A DNA stretch of 64,000 bases from Pratylenchus scribneri (lineage: Eukaryota; Nematoda; Chromadorea; Rhabditida; Pratylenchidae), in assembly GCA_030063045.1 (NCBI GenBank), contig JAQSEB010000114.1:1116001-1180000 (forward strand), in the 5' to 3' direction. The notes beneath the pieces were generated by a model. It searched no databases. It worked only from the letters and a program-made list of their open reading frames with translations, and was not told the origin of the DNA. The first letter of the stretch is position 1; each line of letters opens with the position of its first letter. Position numbers and translations under genes: made by a program. This document shows, in pieces, positions 55,213 to 64,000 of this stretch.

Positions 55213-56709
55213 TCATTTGGCCATTGCCTTCAAGATTTGGTCTTTCAATGGATCATCGGCCAATGTCTTCCATCCTTCGGATTCCAAAACCTTTAAAATG
55301 AGAAAAATATTTTAAATATTTTTAAATTCAATTCTACCTCATTCATGTGCATTTTGATGAAGCCGATTGCCTGGGTCTTGAGGTGTTCTGCCTGATAGAG
55401 ATCCGCCAACAGCAATAATTCACAAACATTTGCACTGCCCAGTGAATTGATTAATTTCCGTTCACAGATAAGCTTTAATAGAAATAAAAATATTAGATTT
55501 TTGAATTAAAATTAAAAAATGAATTTATTACCTTCAAACGGGTGAGCTCATATTTATCAGCGGCTTTCAATAAGTCTTCAGCCATTTCCTCCATCATATC
55601 TGGTTCCTTTCCACTATAGCTGAAAAATCAATAATTGATTGTATAATGAAATTAATATTTTTTAAATTAATGAACGATTCAAATTTCAAATCTTACATAA
55701 AGCGCAACATTTTCTCGATCACATCACCCTTCATGTCCTCAATTTTGACCTCATTGCTGTTCTTCTCGACCATTTCATGCTCGAACATTGCAGCGAAGAC
55801 CGGCGATCGACATCCCAAAATGCATTTATGCACTTTGAAATCTTTGTCATCTTCCGTTTTGATTTTGCAGTCCCAGAACAGGCTTTGCTCAAACAAATAA
55901 CCAACATCCTCTGGCATACGACATTCTGGCACTTCAATATCCGGCAATGGGGCTTTTTCGACCTTTAAGAATATTTTCTATTTAACCAGAAGATAAAAAT
56001 TTACCAATTCCGTCTGGACCATCACAGTGCATTAAATTGTGAGTCGATCGCCATCAAGGTAACCATTGTTCGAATTGAGAAGATCTTCCCTTTTGATCAG
56101 CTTAGTTTCGCCCAAACCTGAACCGCCCTTTTCAAATTCGTTTGATACTATAAAAATTTTAATTTTAAATAATATTTAATATTACAAAGTTCCAGCATGA
56201 ATTCATTGCCGTCGGGTTTACGGATTGAGAACTGGTAATCTGCCTCCACTTTCGCAGTGTCAGAATCGATGAGATAAAGAAAAAGCGAAACATAATCCTT
56301 GAATTCTTCTTTCTGTCCATTCGGATAAATTCCCAATTTCCATTTTAAAATTTGGCCATTCGGTGCGGTGGAACTTAAAAGTAAAGGTCTAGTATTATTA
56401 AATCAAATTGATCTCTTTAACACTTTTTAAATAAAAAATTTCATATTTTGAGAAACCATTTTATTAAATTTTTATAATAATATATTAAATAATGGAAAAT
56501 TTAGCTTTAATTTAAAAAAAAAATACGTGAATTCCACTGATTCCAAATATTCTCCGCATTTCTTCTTGTGCTCATAAAAGTTTTCAATCATCCAGACGAA
56601 TTTTTCCCTGAAAATTTGATTGGAATTATTAAATTTAATAAAAAAAATTCTATTTTTACGTTGCGGTCTTCAATTTGGTAATGCAGAAATTGGATTTTTT
56701 CATTGACAT
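55213..56709 (-). pseudogene. bath-like: MATH-BTB gene 1 (SPOP-like) with in-frame stop in the MATH domain
   Basis: Eight exons, 56709-56660, 56607-56527, 56373-56186, 56147-56005, 55962-55697, 55619-55532, 55472-55338, 55290-55213, all in phase, 343 codons. MATH domain: FVWMIENF, then WKLGIYPNG ... DYVSLFLYL; BTB domain: WDCKI ... HKCILGCRSPVFAAMFEHEM ... FIYSGKEPD; BACK-like end with GWKTLADDPLKDQI. The order and motifs match SPOP, the substrate adaptor of CUL3 ubiquitin ligases. Codon 145 (56034-56032) is TAA where gene 2 has GTG (TIVCTV). A full-length product would need readthrough; otherwise the gene gives a truncated MATH fragment, or a BTB-BACK protein from ATG at about 56022. Confidence 0.75.
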
Positions 56710-56977
56710 AATTGGATGATAATTGCAAAAATATTTATTTGTTTGTCGCCTTTTGAACTGAAATATGCACTTTAAGATGGAATGTGAATAAAAATGTTAA
56801 AAATCAATAATGTTAAAAAAAACATATTTTTTCAATATTCGATTGAATATTTTATGCAAAAATAATGTAAATGATCCCTGAATTTATGTGTCAAACAAAA
56901 AACAACAAAATGAGATGTATTGGATTTATTTGATCAACCCGGAAATATTTATTCTCATATTGAGCCGAATTTAATCT

Positions 56978-58770
56978 TCATTTTTCCATGGTGGCTTCCA
57001 AAATTTGCTCCATCAATTCATGATCAGCCAAAACATTCTTCCATCCTTTCAATTTCTTTACCTTTAAAGAAAATATAAATCAATATTTTAAAAATTTTTT
57101 CTTAAAATTGTTTTACCTCCTTCAAATGCGTTTTTATAAAGCCGATTGCCTGCGCTTTGAGATTTCCTGCCGAATAAAGATCCGCCAACAACAATAATTC
57201 GCAGGCATTTGCACTGCCCAATGAATTGATTAATTTCCGCTCACAGAGAAGCTTAAAAAATATAATAATATAAATAAAATATTTCTTTACCTTGAAACGG
57301 ATGAGTTCATATTTATCGGCAGCCTCCAACAAATCCTCGGCCATTCCCTCAAAATTCGGTTCTTTTCCGCTGTATCTGAAAATCAATATACTTAAAAATA
57401 ATTAATAATAAAAATTTCGTACATGAATCGAAGCATTTTCTCGATTACATCTCCCTTCATGTCCTCAATTTTGACCTCATTGTTGTTCTTTTCCATCATT
57501 TCATGTTCGAACATGGCAGCGAAGACCGGCGATCGACATCCCAAAACACATTTATGCACCTAAAAATGAATAATATTAAATATATTCTTCCATATTGGAC
57601 CTTAAATTCTTTATCATCTGCCGAAATGATTTTGCAGTCCCAGAACATGCTTTCCTCAAACATTTTGATCAAATCCTCCACTACTTGACATTCGGGAATT
57701 TCAACATCCGGCAATGGGGCTTTTTCGACCTTTGAATATTTTAATTCTCTCCATTTTTTTAAAAGTAAGTAATTTTATTAATAAAAAATACTATAAATTA
57801 GCTATTTTGATCTTCAAAAAATATGATTATTTAGAAATTAAAGCAGCCCAAAAACCCAGGATATGAATTTAATAGAAAAATTTCTTGAAGATAGAAAAAT
57901 TTTACCGATTTCTGCTGGACCATCACAGTGCACACAATTGTGAGTCGATCGCCATCAAGGTAGCCATTTTCCACATTGAGCAGATCTTCTCTTTTGATCA
58001 AATCGCTAAAGCCCCAACTATTGCTAGTAAAATTGAGCCATTCTTCTGATACTAGGAAAATATATTCAATTTTATAAAAATGAAATTCATCCATTTACTT
58101 GGTTTCAGCACAAATTCATCGCCGTTGGATTTGCGTATTGAGAACTGACCTTTTGCCTTCACTTCCTCATTATTACGGCCGATGAGATTTAGAAAAAGCG
58201 AAACATAATCCTTCTCTTCTTCACATTTTCCATTTGGATAAAAGTCCATATCCCATTTTAAAAGTTGGCCATTGGGTGCGGTGGAACATAAATAAATCAA
58301 TTAAATTACCATAATTTCACTTTTCTTTTACAAAAAATTTTTTTGGAATTGAAACTTCTATTTTTGAATTTGAGGAAATTTTAAAACATTCAGCCTCAGA
58401 TTTGATAAATTTAGTGAAATATCAAAAATTCTTTCATCCAGGAAAATAGGCAATCCTAGATTTCCGTGTTTTAGAGAAACCATGAATAAACCCCTATATT
58501 TAGATTTAATGATATTTAAAAAAAATATACATGAATTGAGTAGATTCCAAATTTAGATATAATATGGTATTTAAAAAAAATATACATGAATTGAGTAGAT
58601 TCCAAATATTCTCCGCATTTCTCCTGGTGTTCAGAAAAGTTTTCAATAATCCAGACAAATTTTTCACTGAAATAAAAATTTGAAAATATTAAAATTTCTA
58701 ATTTTTACGTTGCGGTCATCAATTTGGTGGTACAAACATTTTCTTTTTTGGGTGCTCTTTGATTCGACAT
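56978..58770 (-). CDS. bath-like: MATH-BTB gene 2 (SPOP-like), intact
   Basis: Same exon plan as gene 1, from ATG 58770 (MSNQRAPKKENVCTTKL) to stop TGA 56980-56978. The MATH exons read WLNFTSNSWGFSDLI ... GYLDGDRLTIVCTVMVQQ with no stop. The BTB exon is interrupted by an extra intron at about 57558-57601 that genes 1, 3 and 4 lack; BTB residues HKCVLGCRSPVFAAMFEHEM are kept. BACK region ERKLINSLGSANACELLLLA, tail GWKNVLADHELMEQILEATM. Expected role: substrate adaptor for CUL3-based ubiquitin ligase. Nearest paralogue by the extra intron is gene 5. Confidence 0.85.
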
Positions 58771-59053
58771 AATTGTTGAATGATAATTGCAAAAATAATA
58801 TCTTTGTTTTTGTCTTTTGAGCTGAAATTAAATTTATGAAATGTGAATAAAATTGATGAAATTGAAAATAAATATTGTTGAAAAAACAAAAAAATTTTCA
58901 CGATTAAACAAATATAAATATATTTTATGCAAAAAAATAAATAAAATTGATTCCTGAATTAATGTGTCAAACAAAAAACAACAAATTGAGATGAATTTGA
59001 TTTATTTTTCAACCCGAAAATATTTATTGTCATATTTGAGCCGAATTTAAGGT

Positions 59054-60574
59054 TCACTTTTCCATGGCTTCAAAGATTTGGTCCTTCAATTGGTGATCGG
59101 CATGAGTCCACCCTTCCGATTTCATAACCTTAAAAATCAATCAATAAATTTTAAAATATTTTCTCTTAATTTGTACCTCCTTCAAATGCGTTTTGATGAA
59201 GTCGATTGAATGGGTTTTGAGATGTTCTGCCCGATAGAGATTGGCCAATGCCAACAATGCGCAGGCATTTTCACTCCCTAATGAATTTATCAGTTTCCGT
59301 TCAGAAAAAAGCTTTAATAAAATTTTAAAAAACATTGGATTAAAATATTTATTTACCTTCAAACGGTTGAGCTCATATTTATCAGCGGCCTTCAATAAGT
59401 CTTCGGCCATTTCACCAAAATCCGGCTCTTTTCCACTATAGCTGAAAATCCATATTTTTAAAATAATTAATAATAGAATTTCGTACATGAATCGAAGCAT
59501 TTTTTCGATAACATCACCCTTCATGTCCTCAATATTGACCTCATTGTTGTTCTTCTCCATCATTTCATGTTCAAACATGGCAGCGAAGACCGGCGATCGA
59601 CATCCCAAAATGCATTTATGCAATTTGAATTCTTTCTCATCTTCAATTTTGATTTTGCAGTCCCAGAACAGGCTTTGCTCAAACAAATAACCAACATCCT
59701 CCGGCATACGACATTCTGGCACTTCAATATCCGGCAATGGGGCTTTTTCGACCTTTAAGAATATTTTATATTTAACCAGAAGATAAAAATTTACCAATTC
59801 CGTCTGGACCATCACAGTGCATTAAATTGTGAGTCGATCGCCATCAAGGTAACCATTGTTCGAATTGAGTAGGTCTTCCCCTTTGATCAGCTTACATGTG
59901 CCCCAACCTTGACCACCCCTATCAAATTTGGCTGAAACTATAAAAAATTTATTGGATTTTTAAAGAAAATTCAGCATTACAAAGTTCCAACTTGAATTCA
60001 TCGCCGTCGGGTTTACGGATTGAAAACTGGTAATCTGAATCCACCTTCTCTATGTCAGAATCGATGAGATATAGAAAAAGCGAAATATAATCCTTGCATT
60101 CTTCATCTCTTCTATTCGGATAAATTCCCAATTTCGATTTTAAAATTTGGCCATTCGGTGCGGTGGAACTTAAAAGTAAAAAGTTATATTATTATATAAT
60201 TAAATTTTTATTAATAAAAATTTAAAACTGTTAAAAATTCTAGTTTTGATTTAAAAATTTGAAAAAATTTCATAATTTTGAGAAACCATTTTAGAACATC
60301 TTTATAATAATAATATATTAAATAATGGAAAATTCAGCTTTAATTTTTAAAAAAAATACATGAACTCGGTAGATCGCAAACATTCTCCACATTTCTGCTG
60401 GTGTTCAGAAAAATTTTCAATCTTAATACAAATAAAATAAGCTTTAATAAAAATATTGAACCTTCAGGACGAATTTTTCACTGAAAAAAAAAAGAAAATT
60501 ATTTTATAAATTTTTAAAATTTACGTTGTGGTCTTCAATTGGATGGTGCAAACATTTTCTTTTTTCATTGACAT
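59054..60574 (-). pseudogene. bath-like: MATH-BTB gene 3 (SPOP-like) with the same in-frame stop as gene 1
   Basis: ATG 60574 (MSMKKENVCTIQLKTTT) to stop TGA 59056-59054. It has an extra intron within the second MATH exon (about 60422-60465) shared with gene 4. MATH exon 3 reads GIYPNRRDEECKDYISLFLY; the BTB exon is intact (WDCKIKIEDEKEFKLHKCIL). In exon 4 the codon before CTVMVQ is TAA (59824-59822), exactly as in gene 1, and the surrounding 90 bases are almost identical to gene 1, which suggests gene conversion or recent duplication of a mutated exon. A BTB-BACK protein could still start at the ATG just after the stop. Confidence 0.75.
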
Positions 60575-60861
60575 AATTGTTGGATGATAATTGCAAAAAT
60601 ATTATTTGTTTGTCGCCTTTTGAACTGAAATAGGTATGCATTTTAAGATGGAATGTGAATAAAAATGTTAAAAATCAATAATGTAGAAAAAACATTTAAT
60701 TGTATTATTCAAGTGAAATAAATATTTTATGCAAAATATGCAAATGATTCCTGAATTTATGTGTCAAACAAAAAACAACAAATTGAGATGAATTGGATTT
60801 ATTTTATCAACCCGAAATTATTTATTAGTCATATTGAGCCGAATTTAAGTTCACTTTTCTA

Positions 60862-62287
60862 TTACATGGCCTCAAAGATTTGGTCCTTCAATTGGTGATC
60901 GGCATGAGTCCAACCGTCCGATTTCATAACCTTAAAAATTAATCAATAAATTAATGTTTGTTAAATACTACCTCCTTCAAATGCGCTTTGATGAATCTAA
61001 TTGCCTGGGTTTTGAGGTTTCCAGCTGAATGGAGATTGGCCAATGCCAACATTGCGCAGGCATTTGCATTCTCCAGTGAATTGATCAGTTTGCGCTCACA
61101 GAGAAGCTTAAATAAGAGATTAGATTTAAAAAATTGGTTTTAAAAATAAATTAATTACTATACCTTCAAACGGATGAGCTCATATTTATCGGCGGCCTCC
61201 AACAAATCTTCGGCCATTTCCCCCGTCATATCCGGTTCCTTTCCACTGTAGCTAAAAATCAATAATTGAAAATTTAATAATCAATTCAATAATGAAATTT
61301 CGTACATGAATCGAAGCATTTTTTCGATAACATCACCCTTCATGTCCTCAATATTGACCTCATTGTTGTTCTTCTCCATCATTTCATGTTCAAACATTGC
61401 AGCGAAGACCGGTGAACGACATCCCAAAATGCATTTATGCACTTTGAATTCTTTCTCATCTTCAATTTTGATTTTGCAGTCCCAGAACAGGCTTTGCTCA
61501 AACAAATAACCAACATCCTCCGGCATACGACATTCTGGCACTTCAATATCCGGCAATGGGGCTTTTTCAACCTTCAAGAATTATTCTCTATTTTATGAGA
61601 AAATAAAAAGTTAACCAATTTCTGTTGGACCATCAATGTGCATACGATTGTAAGTTGATCGCCATCAAGGTAGCCATTGTTCTTATTGAGTAGGTCTTCC
61701 CTTTTGATCAACTTATCAAAGCCATAAGCGTTGGTACCAAAGTTGATGTATTCTTTTCGCACTAATAAAATTTATTAATTTAATAAAAATGAATTCATAA
61801 AAAAATTACTTGGTTTCAACTTGAATTCATTGCCATCGGATTTGCGTACTAAGATCTGATATTTTGCCTTCACTTCCTCTTCCGTAATGTTTGTGTTATT
61901 TCTTTTTAGAAAAACCCCAATATAATCTTTGGTTCTTTCGTCAAATCCATTTGGAAAAATTTCCATTGTCCATTTTAAAAGTTGGCCATTCGGTGCTGTG
62001 GAACTTAAGTATCCTAATGTATTTTTAAAACTTAATTTTAAAAAATACATGAATTTTGTTGATTTCAAACATTCTCCACATTTCTCCTTGTACTGGGTAA
62101 AGTTTTTGATCTTAATAGCAAATTGGAAAGTTTAATAAAAAAATATCCAACCTTCCAGACGAACTTTTCTCTGTAAAAATTGTGAAAAATATTATTTTAT
62201 ATTTATAAATTATTTATACGTTGCTGTCTTCAATTCAGTGGTGCACAAATTGTATTTTTCGGCTGCGTTTTGATTGTTGTTTGACAT
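60862..62287 (-). CDS. bath-like: MATH-BTB gene 4 (SPOP-like), intact
   Basis: ATG 62287 (MSNNNQNAAEKYNLCTTEL) to stop TAA 60864-60862, two codons earlier than in its paralogues. The MATH part has the extra intron shared with gene 3 (about 62109-62153), WTMEIFPNGFDERTKDYIGV and GYLDGDQLTIVCTLMVQQ without a stop. The BTB exon 61577-61313 is nearly identical to gene 3 (EFKVHKCILGCRSPVFAAMF). BACK-like end ERKLINSLENANACAMLALA. Expected CUL3 adaptor. Gene order and spacing (200-300 bp between neighbours) show tandem duplication. Confidence 0.85.
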
Positions 62288-62570
62288 AATTGGATGTTGA
62301 TTTTTAAAATATTTATTTGTTGTTTTTGAGCTGAAAAATTTATGTGCATTTTAATGATAAATGTCAATAAAATTAAAAATTGTTAAAAATCAATATTGTT
62401 GAATAAAACAAAATAATATTGTATTTTAAAATATTCGATTGAATAAATAATATATGCAAATAAAATTGTTCCTGAATTTATGTCAAAACAAAAAACAACA
62501 AAATGAGATGAATTGGATTTATTTAATCAACCCGAAAAATATTTATTCTCATATTGAGCCGAATTTAAAT

Positions 62571-64000
62571 TCACTTTTCCATGGTGGTTTCCAAAATTTG
62601 ATCCTTCAATTGGTGATCGGCATGAGTCCATCCTTCCGATTTCATGGCCTTAAAAATTAATCAATGTTTTATATGTTTTTTTTTAGCTCACCTCCTTCAG
62701 GTTCTTTTTGATGAAGTTGATTGAATGGGTTTTGAGATGTTCGGCAGAATGAAGATTGGCCAATGCCAACATTGCGCAAGCATTTGCATTCTCCAGCGAA
62801 TTGATTAATTTCCGCTCGCAGAAAAGCTTTAAAATAAAAAATTATCTAAAAATTGAATTTTTCCCTACCTTCAATCGAATGAGCTCGTATTTATCAGCGG
62901 CCTCCAACAAATCTTCGGCCATTTCACCAAAATCCGGTTCCTTCCCACTGTAGCTAAAAATCAATATTTTTAAATAATTAATAATGAAATTTCTCACATG
63001 AATCGAAGCATTTTCTCGATGACAGCACCCTTCATATCCTCAATTTTGACCTCATTGTTGTTCTTCTCGATCATTTCATGTTCGAACATGGCAGCGAAGA
63101 CCGGCGATCGACACATCAAAATGCACTTGTGGACCTTAAATGAATATTATAAACTAAAACTAAAATATGCTCTTTTTACAGACCTTGAATTCTTTGTCAT
63201 CTTCCGAAGTGATCTTACAATCTGTGCATAGGCCTTCCTCAAACATTTTGCTCAAATCCTCCACTACTCGACATTCGGGAATTTCAACATCCGGCAATGG
63301 AGCTTCGACCTTTAATCGTTATTTCAATTATTCATCTTTATTTTTTATTTGAAGATCCTATTATTCCCGTAAAACGAGGCAAGGGTCTAAGATTTAGTCC
63401 ATACTCCATAAAATGAATTTTTTTTGATTTTTGGGATAATATAGGATAGGAATTGTCATTTCTTTAAAAGATAAAAAAATTTACCGATTTCTGTTGAACT
63501 ATCACAGTGCATTCAATGGTGAGCTGATCGCCATCAAGGTAACCATTCGCCTTATTGAGCAGATGTTCTCTTTTGATCAACTGATCATTGCCCCAACCAT
63601 GGTAATCGTCGCCTGTACTGTCAAATTCGAACCATTCTTTGTCAACTAAAAAAATTTTATAAAGTTAAAAAATCAATATTACCTGGCTTCAGCTCCAATT
63701 CTTTTCCGTTGGGTTTGCGTAATGAGAATTTATATTTTGCCTTCACTTTCTCATAGTTAGGTTCGATGAGAAATAGATAAAGCGAAATATAATCCTTGGA
63801 TGCTTCTTTCTGTCCATTTGGATAAATTTCCATCCGCCATTTTAAAATTTGGCCTTTCGGTGTCGTGGAACTTAAAGTAAAAACATTATTACAATTTCAC
63901 TTTCCATTCCATTAATAAAAAATTTTGGAAACCAATGCTTCTAATTTTGGGAAATTTTAAAAAATTCAATGAAGAATAAAAGATTCATTCATCCCAGAAA
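62571..64000 (-). CDS. bath-like: MATH-BTB gene 5 (SPOP-like), 5' part outside the window
   Basis: Stop TGA 62573-62571; exons visible back to the MATH exon at about 63875-63686 (WRMEIYPNGQKEASKDYISL), with the first two exons beyond the window. MATH exon 4 reads GYLDGDQLTIECTVIVQQKS with no stop: GAA stands where genes 1 and 3 have TAA. The BTB exon carries the extra intron shared with gene 2 (about 63133-63181). It is the most diverged: FEEGLCTDCKITSEDDKEFK in place of the FWDCKI segment, and HKCILMCRSPVF. Tail GWTHADHQLKDQILETTMEK. Confidence 0.8.

Overview
This window reads as nuclear DNA of a nematode. It is AT-rich, its genes are split into many exons with GT-AG introns (plus a few GC-AG candidates), it carries a 5S rRNA gene of nematode type, and its proteins include a LEV-9-like WAP/sushi protein, a FLYWCH/MULE element and a tandem MATH-BTB family. 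A tylenchid plant parasite (cyst or root-knot type) is my best guess, but that is inference. No species can be named from sequence alone.

Layout. (1) Bases 2-28683, plus strand: one very large gene for a secreted protein with a WAP-like domain, about 17 sushi (CCP) domains and one Ig-like domain. I rebuilt 22 exons; phases agree at every junction except exon 16 to 17. Its introns hold a MULE-like transposon with a broken FLYWCH gene, many palindromic MITEs, copies of an element carrying a 45-bp satellite, a 5S rRNA gene, a 1.9-kb satellite with a 24-bp unit, and two small minus-strand genes, one coding for a secreted protein. (2) 28834-30090, minus: a compact divergent homeobox gene with a MITE in each of its first two introns. 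(3) 30.1-32.4 kb: repeats and no gene. (4) 32485-47656, minus: a 20-exon gene for the Polycomb PRC2 subunit SUZ12. I predict 1519 residues, about twice the human protein, because of a long acidic/basic N-terminal extension with two AT-hooks. (5) 47.7-50.5 kb: no gene, diverged tandem repeats. (6) 50583-54056, minus: three compact genes in a row, namely a 98-residue protein matching only the C-terminal membrane part of ATP6AP2, mitochondrial ribosomal protein uS14m, and a 91-residue protein with a mitochondrial-type N-terminus. They may form an operon. (7) 54.2-54.9 kb: a 40-bp minisatellite. (8) 55213-64000, minus: five tandem SPOP-like MATH-BTB genes, the last cut by the window end. Copies 1 and 3 share an in-frame stop in the MATH domain.

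Exon models were assembled by eye from reading frame, splice sites and phase. Family names rest on motif recognition; no database search was run. The items most worth checking are the AT-hook SUZ12, the stand-alone ATP6AP2 membrane module, the shared nonsense codon in two MATH-BTB copies, and the satellite-carrying element present in seven copies with 1 to about 20 internal units.
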